This document shows, piece by piece, positions 1 to 7,584 of a stretch of DNA of 38,198 nucleotides. The notes under the pieces are model-generated. The model was not told the origin of the DNA. It was given only the letters and a program-made list of their open reading frames with translations, and did no database searches. How positions within the stretch are numbered: position 1 is the first letter of the stretch; each line of letters starts with the position of its first letter. Both the position numbers and the translations under genes were made by a program. Origin of the DNA: Actinobacteria bacterium Ga0077560 (GTDB lineage: Bacteria > Actinomycetota > Thermoleophilia > Miltoncostaeales > Miltoncostaeaceae); the NCBI GenBank assembly GCA_001464275.1, contig LNFL01000160.1:1-38198 (forward strand), in the 5' to 3' direction.

Positions 1-7
1 GGGGCTC

Positions 8-226
8 ATGATCGCCAGCTCCGGCCTGGCCGCGCTGCGCGTGGAGCGCCTGCGCGAGCCGTCGGGCAAGTACACGATCGTCGCGTTCTGCGGGCTGCCG
101 GAGCTCCCGAACCGCGACGAGGAGCGCCGCGCCCTGCGCGTGTTGGTACACGAGCGTCCGGCGACCGCACAGGCCGCCGCCTGGCTGGACCTGGACGAGC
201 CGCCGGACGGGTCCGCCGACGGCTGA
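8..226 (+). CDS. Hypothetical protein, possibly the C-terminal part of a longer gene
   Basis: This is a short reading frame of 72 residues that stays open to the left edge of the window, so the ATG at position 8 may be internal to a longer gene. The protein is mixed charged and hydrophobic, with a short segment (YTIVAFCGLPELP) that looks like a beta strand followed by a turn, and it ends in an acidic Pro/Gly tail. I see no motif that identifies a family. The following gene starts 57 bases downstream on the same strand. Confidence 0.45.
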   Translation: MIASSGLAALRVERLREPSGKYTIVAFCGLPELPNRDEERRALRVLVHERPATAQAAAWLDLDEPPDGSADG

Positions 227-282
227 CCCGGGAGCGCCGGTATCCGGGGTCGCGAACGACGTTCCCGGGTAGCATCGCCGGC

Positions 283-582
283 ATGGCCGTGGATCCCATC
301 GAGCTGGGCGACGTCGTCGCCGACGACCGCGAGGCCCGCTACGCGATCCACGTCGTCACGGGGTCGTCCGACCCGTACTGCGGCCGGCATGCGATCGCCA
401 TCGCGGTGGGCGCCGGCCCCGGTGCGCAGCTGCACAGCTTCGACCTGAACCGCCGGGAGTCGGCGCTGATCGGGACGGACGTGGGGCGGGACTACTTCCG
501 GCGGCTGGCCGCACAGGTGCGGCGCAACCCCGACCGGTACCGATCCCGGCCCGTGCGGCGGAAGGGTCACCGGGACCCCTGA
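283..582 (+). CDS. Hypothetical protein, 99 residues
   Basis: This is a small protein with no recognised family. It has a hydrophobic, Gly/Ala-rich centre (HAIAIAVGAGPGAQLHSF) and a strongly basic C-terminus (RNPDRYRSRPVRRKGHR). No signal peptide or membrane helix is evident. The ATG follows a 56-base gap after the previous gene without a clear ribosome binding site. The gene ends 30 bases before the end of the convergent collagen-like gene. Composition by codon position looks like real coding sequence, but the function is unknown. Confidence 0.5.
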   Translation: MAVDPIELGDVVADDREARYAIHVVTGSSDPYCGRHAIAIAVGAGPGAQLHSFDLNRRESALIGTDVGRDYFRRLAAQVRRNPDRYRSRPVRRKGHRDP

Positions 583-612
583 CCGCCGCACGCGCCGGGA
601 GGGAACCGTCGG

Positions 613-1417
613 TCAGCTGAACCCGCCGACCTGCATGATGAGCATGCGGCCGTAGATCTTGAGGCTGTTGCCGAGGCCCGAGGAACACTGCAGGGCGACC
701 GTCCGCGTCTGGCCTCCCGGGACGAACGTTCCTCCCGTGATCGTCAGCACCTGCTCCTGCGCGCCGTCCAGGTCCCCGCGGACCTCGGCGTTCTGCGCCC
801 CCATCAGGGCTCCGTCACTGTTGAGCCGGCAGAACGTCGACACGCTGTCGCCGCCGATGTCCGGGCTGCCCCACGATGTCTGCACCGTTGCGATGACCAC
901 CCAGCTGCCGGCCGGCAGGGTCCGCTGTGCGACGACCTGGGGGATGCCGGTGGGGGTGACCGATCCGTCCTCGAACGTCGCGGTCGAGATGCCGGCGGGG
1001 CCGGCGGGACCCGCCGAGCCCTGCGGCACCCGCCGGACCCTGCGCACCTGCCGGACCCTGCGCACCTGCCGGACCCGCCGGACCCGCCGGCCCCGCCGGA
1101 CCGGTGGCGCCGGTCGCGCCCTTCGGGCCTGTGGCGCCGGTTGCGCCGGTCGCGCCCTTCGGTCCCATCGGACCCCTCAGCCCCATCGGGCCGACGGGGC
1201 CCCGGGGGCCGGTCTCGCCCTGCGGGCCGCGCTGGTTCCACGTGACGGTCCGCTCCGAGTTCCTGCAGTCCTGGCCGGGCTGCACGATCCGCGTCGTCTG
1301 GCCCTTCTGGGCCACACACGCGGTGATCGTCCCTCCGCCGTTCCCGGTGCTGGTCGCGACGGCGCCGACGGCGCCCACGGCGATCACCGCACCCGCCAGC
1401 ATCAACACGTTGCGCAT
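613..1417 (-). pseudogene. Secreted collagen-like (Gly-X-Y) protein, interrupted by a one-base frameshift
   Basis: The start is ATG at 1417, preceded by GAGGAGAG. The first 25 or so residues ([20 protein letters not shown]) form a signal peptide or anchor. A short domain with two cysteines (ITACV, GQDC, ending TVTWNQ) follows. This domain type often precedes collagen-like repeats in actinobacterial surface proteins. About 26 Gly-X-Y triplets follow (GPQ, GET, GPR ... GAT, GPK, GPA, GAQ). After triplet 23 the frame is lost. Skipping one base of the CCC run at 1019-1021 (GGG on the coding strand) restores [15 protein letters not shown] and a C-terminal domain of about 130 residues ending at the TGA at 613-615. 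That domain looks like a beta-rich trimerising head ([33 protein letters not shown]). The likely role is a surface or exported filament. The defect could be a sequencing error, phase variation or decay. Confidence 0.8.
1033..1068. repeat. Two perfect tandem copies of an 18-base unit inside the collagen-like gene
   Basis: CCGGACCCTGCGCACCTG is present at 1033-1050 and again at 1051-1068. On the coding strand each copy encodes one GPA-GAQ hexapeptide. The copies lie 12 bases from the frameshifted C run at 1019-1021. Such tandem units are prone to slipped-strand gain and loss, which for an 18-base unit keeps frame. Confidence 0.85.
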
Positions 1418-1686
1418 GCGCTCTCCTCGAGGGTTCGGTTCAGGTGACGCCCCTGGCGGCGAGCCGCCCGACGCCCACCCCCGTGAGGCGTCCGGCCGGC
1501 TCGCCGGGGACGCTGGTGGCCGCCAACGCGCCCCGCGAGGTATCCGAGGGATGAAACGGCCCATCCCCGGCGCAGATCTGGACGTTCGGAGGGGACCGTG
1601 CCCCGGCCGTCCTCTCCGAACGACCGGTCCCGGATCCGCGATCCCGCCGTGGCGGCGGTCCCCGGCCATGGCGTTTACTTCCCGGC
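1418..1686. promoter_or_regulatory. Divergent intergenic region between the collagen-like gene and the FHA gene
   Basis: This 269-base stretch carries no convincing gene. It must hold the promoters of both divergent genes. At 1548-1567 there is an inverted repeat, GGGATG-N8-CATCCC, followed by CCGGCGC. It resembles sequences found again on both sides of 5305. I see no convincing -35/-10 pair for either gene. Confidence 0.45.
1548..1573 (+). promoter_or_regulatory. Inverted-repeat motif GGGATG-N8-CATCCC, possible operator or promoter element
   Basis: The sequence reads GGGATGAAACGGCCCATCCC followed by CGGCGC. Related copies occur at 5327-5354 on the plus strand and about 5259-5284 on the minus strand, sharing GGG(A)TGAA, then CCC-TCC and CGG-GC. 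This copy lies 139 bases before the GTG of the FHA gene. The 5327 copy lies 140 bases before the ATG of the secreted-protein gene. A shared regulator or promoter type is an inference. Confidence 0.35.
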
Positions 1687-2355
1687 GTGGAGCCGACCCC
1701 GGAGAGGCTGTCCCCACCCGAGCGCTCCGCCCTCGCGGCGGCGGAGACCGAGGGGATCCCGTTCCTCGTCCATCGCGACGAGCATGGCGACCTGCGCATC
1801 GTCCCCCTCACCTCCGGCGACCGCGTCACCGTGGGCCGCGCCGCCGCGAACGACGTCGTGCTGGCGGGCGACGCCGAGGTGTCGCGGGCGCACGCCGTGC
1901 TGGAGCCCTCGGGTGGCGGCTGGAACGTGGTGGACGACGGCATGTCCCGGAACGGCACGTTCGTGAACGGCGAGCGGGTCGTGCGCCACCGGCGGCTGGA
2001 GGACCGTGACGTGCTCCGCATCGGGGGCACGACGCTGCGGTTCCGCTTCCCGGCGATGGTCGCGGACGACACCACGGCCATCGCGGCCAAGCTGCCCGAT
2101 GCTCGCATCAGCCCCGCCGAGCGCCGGGTCCTTGTGTCCCTGTGCCGCCCCATGCTGCGAACGGGCGGCACCGGCCTCCCCGCCGGCAACAGCGAGATCG
2201 CCTCCGAGCTGTTCGTGTCGGTGCCCGCGGTGAAGAGCCACATCCGCTCGCTGTTCACCAAGACCGGTGTGGACGTGCTGCCGCAGAACCACAAGCGCAT
2301 GGAGCTCGCGCGCCGGGCCATCGAGAGCGGCCTCGTCTCGGCGAGGGACCTGTGA
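1687..2355 (+). CDS. FHA domain protein with C-terminal LuxR-like helix-turn-helix
   Basis: This 222-residue cytoplasmic regulator probably binds phosphothreonine through an FHA domain at about residues 45-120. The landmarks are [11 protein letters not shown] (Gly50-Arg51), VSRAHA (Ser66-Arg67-His69) and SRNGTFVNG (87-95). These are the usual phosphopeptide-contact residues, and all are present. Residues 141-215 resemble a LuxR/sigma-4-like helix-turn-helix ([27 protein letters not shown] is split around 168-194), so DNA binding is possible. The start is GTG with no clear Shine-Dalgarno, so a leaderless or downstream start cannot be excluded. The stop overlaps the GTG of the kinase gene by four bases, which implies co-translation. 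The likely partner or phosphate donor is the kinase encoded next. Confidence 0.85.
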   Translation: MEPTPERLSPPERSALAAAETEGIPFLVHRDEHGDLRIVPLTSGDRVTVGRAAANDVVLAGDAEVSRAHAVLEPSGGGWNVVDDGMSRNGTFVNGERVVRHRRLEDRDVLRIGGTTLRFRFPAMVADDTTAIAAKLPDARISPAERRVLVSLCRPMLRTGGTGLPAGNSEIASELFVSVPAVKSHIRSLFTKTGVDVLPQNHKRMELARRAIESGLVSARDL

Positions 2356-4235
2356 CCCCAGGGCCCGGCACGCGCTTCGGCCCGTACGTCCTGGGAAGGG
2401 TGCTGGGCCGTGGCGGGATGGCCGTCGTCCACGAGGCCACCCACGCGTCCACCGGCCGCGTGGTGGCCCTCAAGCTCATCCGGCCCGAGCACGCCGGTCC
2501 GGACTTCGCCGACCGCCTGCGCCGTGAGGGCCGCGCCCAGGCCGCACTGGACCACCCCAACGTCGTGACGATCTACGAGGCCGGCACCTCCGAGCACGGC
2601 CCATGGCTGGCCATGCGCCTGGTGGAGGGCACGACCCTGTCGGACCTCATCGACGCCGGCACCCTCGACGCCGCATCGGCGCTGGACATCCTGGACCAGG
2701 TCGCAGCGGCCCTCGACGCCGCACACGCGGCCGGGCTGGTGCACCGGGACGTCAAGCCGCGGAACGTGCTGGTGTCCGAGGACGGCACCGCCTACCTGGC
2801 CGACTTCGGCCTCAGCCGTCCGAGTGCCGGCGACGGGGCGACCGTGACCGGCCACTTCATGGGCACGCTCGCGTACGCGGCTCCCGAGGTGCTGCGCGGC
2901 GAAGAGCCCGGTCCGGCGGCCGACCGCTACGCGCTCGCCGCCGTGCTGTTCGAGTGCCTCACCGGCAGCACCGTCTTCCCGCGCCCGTCGCACGCCGCGG
3001 TGGTGTTCGCCCACACCAACGAGCCCGCCCCGCGGGTCAGCGGCCGGCGTGCCGGTGTGCCGCCCGCGCTGGATGCCGTCGTCATCGACGGACTTGCGAA
3101 GGACCCCGCCGCGCGGCCCGCGACGGCTCACGCGCTGGTGACCCGCGCCCGGTCGGCATTGCGCGGCGCGCGGCTGGGACCGCCGCCGCCGCGGTCACCG
3201 GTGCCCCCGCAGGACGACGCCACCACCGGCGCGACCCTGCCGATGCCCTCCGCCCCGGCACCCGCCCCGGCCGGGCGCGTCCGGCGGGCCGCCGCGATGG
3301 CGGGCGTGGCCGTGCTCGCGGCGGGGGCCGGCGCGGCCGCGGTCGCCCTGCTGCCGGACGACGGCGCACCAGCCGCGACCGCGGAGCTGCCGGCGCCGCC
3401 GGCCGGCACACAACTGCTGGGCAGCGATCTGGCCCTCACGGGCCGGTCGGTCGACTGCCTCGGCGGCACCGTGAAGGAGTCCTCCCCGGCCTGCACCGTC
3501 TTCCAGGACCGGGACGCGCGCCGCACGCTGGTGGTGCCGCGCGATGGCGTGGTGCGGCGGTGGGCGGTGCGCTCGGCCTCCGGGGAGTTCGCCCTGGCCG
3601 TCCTGCGGCGTCGCGACGACGGCTACTTCCAGATCGCGCGGTCCCGCAACGAGTTCGTGGGCAGCCTGGGGCCGCACGCCTTCGCGACCGACCTGGCGGT
3701 GGAGCAGGGCGACCGCCTCGCCTTGGTGGTGGTGCGCGGGTCCGGTGTGGGGGTCGCCGACGTCGCCGGCGTGACGACCGGGCGATGGGTCCCGCCCCTG
3801 CGCGGCACGATCGCGCCGCAGGAGGCCGGCCCCGCCGGCGAGCTGCTGCTGCGCGTCGACTACGTCCCGGGCGCGCGGCAGATCGTGCCCGCCGCCCTCA
3901 GCGGCGCGGAGGCGGAACGGGCGCCCGGCGGCGAGGTGATCGCCCGCCGCGTCGTGCGGGTCCTCCCCGGCGAGCCGCCGATCGAGTTCCGGCTGGCGGT
4001 CGTGAACGGGCGGGGCGTTCTGGACCTGCTGCGCGACGGCCGGCGCTTCGCCCGCAGTGACGTCCCGGGACTCGCCGGGCCTCCGGGTGACATCGTCCAC
4101 CTGGCCGCCACGGCCGTCCCGGACAGCGGCGGCCAGGTCGGTATCGACGTGTGGTTCACCCCGGAGGGCAGCGACCGGCTCATCCGCCACTACTACGGCT
4201 ACTCACCGGTTGAGGGTCTCGTCTTCGTCAACTGA
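2352..4235 (+). CDS. Transmembrane serine/threonine protein kinase (Hanks type)
   Basis: This 627-residue receptor kinase begins at GTG 2352, inside the stop of the FHA gene (GTGA overlap). The cytoplasmic kinase domain spans about residues 12-275. It has a glycine loop (LGRGGMAVV, 18-26), the ATP lysine Lys41 (VALK), catalytic HRDVKPRN with Asp133 and Asn138, DFG at 151-153, and an APE-like segment (YAAPE), so it should be active. A Pro-rich linker leads to a membrane helix at about 314-337 (AGVAVLAAGAGAAAVALL). An outer domain of about 290 residues follows, with two cysteines near its start (VDCLGGTVKESSPACTV). No PASTA repeats are present, so the sensed signal is unknown. The first part of the outer domain resembles that of the following gene product. 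Plausible substrates are the FHA protein or the adjacent pseudokinase. Confidence 0.92.
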   Translation: MTPGPGTRFGPYVLGRVLGRGGMAVVHEATHASTGRVVALKLIRPEHAGPDFADRLRREGRAQAALDHPNVVTIYEAGTSEHGPWLAMRLVEGTTLSDLIDAGTLDAASALDILDQVAAALDAAHAAGLVHRDVKPRNVLVSEDGTAYLADFGLSRPSAGDGATVTGHFMGTLAYAAPEVLRGEEPGPAADRYALAAVLFECLTGSTVFPRPSHAAVVFAHTNEPAPRVSGRRAGVPPALDAVVIDGLAKDPAARPATAHALVTRARSALRGARLGPPPPRSPVPPQDDATTGATLPMPSAPAPAPAGRVRRAAAMAGVAVLAAGAGAAAVALLPDDGAPAATAELPAPPAGTQLLGSDLALTGRSVDCLGGTVKESSPACTVFQDRDARRTLVVPRDGVVRRWAVRSASGEFALAVLRRRDDGYFQIARSRNEFVGSLGPHAFATDLAVEQGDRLALVVVRGSGVGVADVAGVTTGRWVPPLRGTIAPQEAGPAGELLLRVDYVPGARQIVPAALSGAEAERAPGGEVIARRVVRVLPGEPPIEFRLAVVNGRGVLDLLRDGRRFARSDVPGLAGPPGDIVHLAATAVPDSGGQVGIDVWFTPEGSDRLIRHYYGYSPVEGLVFVN

Positions 4236-5271
4236 ACCGGTCGCCGGGTTCCGTGTGGTCCGGCGGCTCGGCGATTCGGTGTGGGAGGCGGTGCAGCCGG
4301 AGCTCGACCGGCGTGTGGCGTTGCGGCGCCTGCCGGAGGGCACGGCGCTGCGGACCGTCGCGTGGCCGGACCGGGCCGGGGTGGTGAACCTCTACGCCGT
4401 CGTCGAGGACGCATCCGGGACGTACGTGGTCACCCGGTTCGTTCCCGGGGCCCGGACCCTCGCGGAGCTGGGCGGCGTGCGCTCCGGTCGGCGGCACCGC
4501 TGGCTCGACCAGGTGGCGGCGACCCTGGAGGGGACCGTCCACGGCGACCTCACCGACGCGGACATCCTCATCGACGCCTCCGGACGTGCCCTGGTGACCG
4601 GCTTCGGCCGGGCCGCGCCGGACGCGACGCCGGCCGACGACGCTGCGGCGATCGCCCGCCTGCGCCCCGTGTCGCGTCCGCGCAACCGGTTCGTCGTGAT
4701 CGGTGGTGCTGCGGCCGTGGCCGTGGGCGCCGCGGTGCTGATCCTCGCCACGCGCGGATCGGAGGCCCCGCCCCCGGTGCCCAGCGGCGCGATCGGCGTC
4801 GGCAGCCCGCTCCGGGACGGCCCCGTGGCGTCGGTGGACTGCGAGGACCGGCCGCCCGGCGGGGACTCGGTGGCGTGCAGCATCCTGCAGGGCGACCTGG
4901 CGGGCCGGACGCTGGTGGTGCCCTCCGCGGGGATCGTGCGCGCCTGGTCGGTGCGGGGCGCGCGAGGCCAGCTTCAGCTGCAGGTGCTCGTCCCCGACGG
5001 GCCCGGGTTCCGCCAGGCCGGCGCCGGCCCGGTCGTGACGATCCCCGACACCGGCGTTCAGGTGGTGGCCACCGACCTGTCGGTCCCCGCGGGCGCCCGC
5101 TTCGCGCTGGGGCTGGCGCCCGGCAGCGCCGTGGGCCTGCGCAACGACGTGGCGGGGGCGCGGACCCTCCGCTTCTACGGCGCGCTGCGCGGAGATCCTC
5201 GCGTGCCCGACGACACGCGCGGCGCCGGCCAGGAGCTGCTGCTCCGGGTCGACGTCGCGCCCCGAGGATAG
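4210..5271 (+). CDS. Membrane pseudokinase receptor, related to the preceding kinase
   Basis: About 353 residues. A degenerate kinase-like domain (14-150) is followed by a membrane helix (about 160-181) and an outer domain. The usual ATP lysine is Arg39 (VALRRL), the catalytic loop reads HGDL (His111-Asp113) instead of HRD with no matching Asn, and DFG is replaced by GFG (131-133). Catalysis is therefore unlikely, and the domain is much shorter than a full kinase. The outer domain shares with the upstream kinase the pattern DC...AC-(T/S)-(V/I)-x-Q, RTLVVP, G(V/I)VR-x-W-(A/S)-VR, ATDL and ELLLRVD. This points to tandem duplication with decay of the kinase part. The start is uncertain. I chose TTG 4210, which overlaps the previous gene by 26 bases and needs translational coupling. 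GTG 4255 is the alternative. It may act as co-receptor or decoy for the kinase. Confidence 0.8.
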   Translation: MRVSSSSTEPVAGFRVVRRLGDSVWEAVQPELDRRVALRRLPEGTALRTVAWPDRAGVVNLYAVVEDASGTYVVTRFVPGARTLAELGGVRSGRRHRWLDQVAATLEGTVHGDLTDADILIDASGRALVTGFGRAAPDATPADDAAAIARLRPVSRPRNRFVVIGGAAAVAVGAAVLILATRGSEAPPPVPSGAIGVGSPLRDGPVASVDCEDRPPGGDSVACSILQGDLAGRTLVVPSAGIVRAWSVRGARGQLQLQVLVPDGPGFRQAGAGPVVTIPDTGVQVVATDLSVPAGARFALGLAPGSAVGLRNDVAGARTLRFYGALRGDPRVPDDTRGAGQELLLRVDVAPRG

Positions 5272-5273
5272 GG

Positions 5274-5336
5274 GGGTTCATCCCCCGGGCACCTGGCGCG
5301 GCCGCTTCCCGTCGGGGACGCTTCGCGGGTGAACCC
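5274..5336. repeat. Inverted repeat GGGTTCATCC / GGGTGAACCC
   Basis: The arms are 5274-5283 and 5327-5336, with one mismatch in ten. Each arm, read outward, starts a longer sequence like the motif at 1548-1573: GGGATGAAC on the minus strand at the left, GGGTGAAC on the plus strand at the right. The block lies just after the pseudokinase stop. It could be a regulatory site pair or a weak terminator. There is no T run. Confidence 0.4.
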
Positions 5337-5466
5337 TGACCCCTCCCCGGGGCCGCCGTGGCCGCACCCAACCGACCGGACCCGTCCTCCGGCGCCCAGG
5401 CGACGTGCTGCTGAGGCCTCAGACGAAATACCCTCACCCGGTGACCCGCTACGCCAAGGAGCCGGA

Positions 5467-6387
5467 ATGACCCGTGGCCTGCGCCCCTGGCACCTGGTCG
5501 CCGGCCTCGCCGTCGTCCTTGCGGCCGCACTGCCCGGCGCGTCCCAGCCGCCCGCGCCCACCTGGGCGCCCGGGTGCACGCTGTTCCCGGCCGGCAACGT
5601 GTGGAACCAGCCGGTGCGCGACCTCCCGGTGCGCGCCGACTCCGACCGGCTCATCGCGGCGATCGGCCTGGACACCGGGCTGCACCCGGACTTCTCGGAC
5701 GCCGGCCGCTACGGCATCCCGTACAACGTGGTCACCACGCGCACGAAGCGCGTGCGCGTGCGGTTCGACTACGCGTCCGAGTCGGACCGGGTGGGCTATC
5801 CCATTCCCGCCCGGCCCCGCATCGAACGGGGCTCCGACCGGCACATCCTCATGGTGGACCGCGACCGGTGCCGTCTCTACGAGCTGTTCGACGCGCGCAA
5901 GCGGGCCGGCCGCTGGGTCGCGGGCAGCGGGGCCACCTGGGACCTGCGCTCCAACCGCCTGCGGCCCGGCGGGTGGACCTCGGCCGACGCCGCGGGCCTG
6001 CCGATCCTGCCCGGCCTGGCCCGGTACGACGAGGTCGCCCGCGGGGCGATCCTCCATGCGCTGCGGTTCACGGCGCCGCGCACCCGCAACACCTACGTGT
6101 ACCCCGCCCGCCACCAGGCGGGCAGCGCGGATCCGTCGCTGCCGCCCATGGGGATCCGCGTGCGGCTGAAGGCCTCGGTGCCCCTCGGCGGGTTCGGGCC
6201 GCAGGCCCGGATCGTGCTCACCGCGCTGCGCGACTACGGGATGATCCTCGCCGACAACGGTTCGCCCTGGTACATCACCGGGGCGCCGAGCCCCGGATGG
6301 GACGACGACGACCTGGCCGGGCTGCGGCGCATCACCGGATCCGACCTGGAGGTGGTCGACACCTCGCGGGTGCGCAGCAGGCCCTGA
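5467..6387 (+). CDS. Secreted protein of unknown function (FPxxNxWNxPV family)
   Basis: 306 residues starting at ATG 5467 with AAGGAG at 5456-5461. A signal peptide covers about residues 1-28 (RGLRPWHLVAGLAVVLAAAL, cleavage near GASQ). The mature protein opens with CTLFPAGNVWNQPVRDLPV and continues with blocks LHPDFSD, YGIPYNVV, DRHILMVDRDRC-x-LYELFDA, GATWDLRSN, GGWTSADAAGLPILPGL, RYDEVARG, LPPMGIRVRLKAS, YGMILADNGS-x-WYI and DDDDLAGL. I recall these blocks from a widespread family of secreted bacterial proteins, often annotated only as hypothetical. The many conserved Asp, Trp and Tyr residues hint at an enzyme or carbohydrate-binding fold, but I know of no established activity. It stands alone between two operons. 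Confidence 0.8.
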   Translation: MTRGLRPWHLVAGLAVVLAAALPGASQPPAPTWAPGCTLFPAGNVWNQPVRDLPVRADSDRLIAAIGLDTGLHPDFSDAGRYGIPYNVVTTRTKRVRVRFDYASESDRVGYPIPARPRIERGSDRHILMVDRDRCRLYELFDARKRAGRWVAGSGATWDLRSNRLRPGGWTSADAAGLPILPGLARYDEVARGAILHALRFTAPRTRNTYVYPARHQAGSADPSLPPMGIRVRLKASVPLGGFGPQARIVLTALRDYGMILADNGSPWYITGAPSPGWDDDDLAGLRRITGSDLEVVDTSRVRSRP

Positions 6388-6447
6388 GCGCGCCCTCCCG
6401 GCGACCCGCATGGCGGCGACGGCCGGGACATGCGCAAGGATCAGGTC

Positions 6448-7584
6448 ATGGAGGACCTCATCGCACTGCTCGAGCGCTGGTGCGCGATCCCCTCGGGCTC
6501 CAATGATCCCGACGGCCTCGCGGAGATGCACGCCGCGGTCGCCGCCCACCTGGCCCCGCTGGGCTGCCTCATCGAGGACGTCCCGCTGGCCGGCGGGAGC
6601 CCCGCGCTGCTGGCGACCATGCGGCCGGAGGCGCCCCTGCAGGTGCTCCTGAGCGGCCACCTGGACACGGTGTACGGGCGCGAGCACCTGGGTGCCCGCC
6701 GGGAGGGCGGACGGCTCATCGGGCCGGGCACGGCGGACATGAAGGGCGGCCTGGCGGTGATGATCGCCGCCCTGGAGCGGTTCGAGCAGGCTCCCGAGGC
6801 GGCGTCGCTGGGCTGGCGGGTGGTGGTGACCCCCGACGAGGAGATCGGGTCGCCGCACAGCGGCGCCCTGCTGCGCGACCTGGCCCGGCGCAGCACCGTG
6901 GGGTTCGTGATGGAGCCGGCCACGGAGGGCGGCGGCCTGGTGCGCAGCCGCATGGGAGTGGGCGTCTTCCGGCTGGTGGTGCACGGCCGCGCCGCCCACG
7001 CGGGCCGGAACCCGGAGGACGGCCGCAACGCCGTGGTGGCCCTGTCGGAGCTGGTGATGCACGTGGCCGCGCTGCACGACCCGGCGCGGGGCGTCCTGGT
7101 GAACCCGGCCCGGCTGGGCGGCGGCGGCGCCACCAACGTGGTGCCCGAGTTCGCGGTGGCGGAGGTGGACGTGCGCGTGGCCCGGCCCGCGCAGGCGCTG
7201 GAGCTGCCGAAGCGCCTGGAGGCCGCCGCGGCGGAGGTGGCCTCCCACCACGACCTCGACGTGACCGTGGAGGGCAGCTTCCATCGTCCGCCGATGCCCT
7301 CCACTCCGGGGTCCGAGGCGCTCCTGAAGGGCGCGCGGGAGTGCGGGGCGCTGCTGGGCCTGCGCCTGGAGGGCGTGGACGTGGGTGGCGGATCCGACGC
7401 CGCGCTGCTGGCCGACGAGGGCCTGCCGGTGCTGGACGGCCTGGGCGTCCGCGGCGGCGGGATGCACAGCCCCGATGAGCACCTGGAGATCGCCAGCCTC
7501 ACCGAGCGCACCCTGCTGCTGGCCTGCCTGCTCACCCGCCTGGCCCGCGCCGAGATCTGGCTGCCGGAATGGGGCGGGCGCTGA
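6448..7584 (+). CDS. M20-family metallohydrolase, candidate N-succinylglutamate desuccinylase of the ast operon
   Basis: 378 residues, a zinc-dependent amidohydrolase of the M20 (ArgE/DapE/carboxypeptidase G2) type. Metal and catalytic residues are visible: GHLDTV (His71, Asp73), GPGTADMKGG (Asp97), TPDEEIG (Glu131 as base, Glu132 as ligand), MEPAT (Glu156) and MHSPDEH (His340). The dimerisation domain sits between (GRAAHAGRNPEDGRNAV). I chose ATG 6448 because AAGGA at 6436-6440 is correctly spaced. An ATG at 6430 lacks a good site. It is the first gene of a run with astA, astD and astB, overlapping astA by 16 bases. The usual last enzyme, AstE, is absent from the window, and AstE belongs to a different zinc-enzyme family. 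Hydrolysis of N-succinylglutamate is inferred from position. Confidence 0.85.
   Translation: MEDLIALLERWCAIPSGSNDPDGLAEMHAAVAAHLAPLGCLIEDVPLAGGSPALLATMRPEAPLQVLLSGHLDTVYGREHLGARREGGRLIGPGTADMKGGLAVMIAALERFEQAPEAASLGWRVVVTPDEEIGSPHSGALLRDLARRSTVGFVMEPATEGGGLVRSRMGVGVFRLVVHGRAAHAGRNPEDGRNAVVALSELVMHVAALHDPARGVLVNPARLGGGGATNVVPEFAVAEVDVRVARPAQALELPKRLEAAAAEVASHHDLDVTVEGSFHRPPMPSTPGSEALLKGARECGALLGLRLEGVDVGGGSDAALLADEGLPVLDGLGVRGGGMHSPDEHLEIASLTERTLLLACLLTRLARAEIWLPEWGGR

Noticed and set aside
1033-1200. Repetitive DNA that could suggest a CRISPR array
   Set aside because: The period is 9 or 18 bases and translates into Gly-X-Y triplets. There are no spacers of regular unique sequence.
5411-5422. 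Perfect 12-base palindrome CTGAGGCCTCAG before the secreted-protein gene
   Set aside because: A single short palindrome in GC-rich DNA is expected by chance, and no second copy was found. Kept only as a note.
6396-6428. Possible terminator TCCCGGC ... GCCGGGA after the secreted-protein gene
   Set aside because: The stem has only 7 bases with a 19-base loop and no T run, and it overlaps the start region of the M20 gene.
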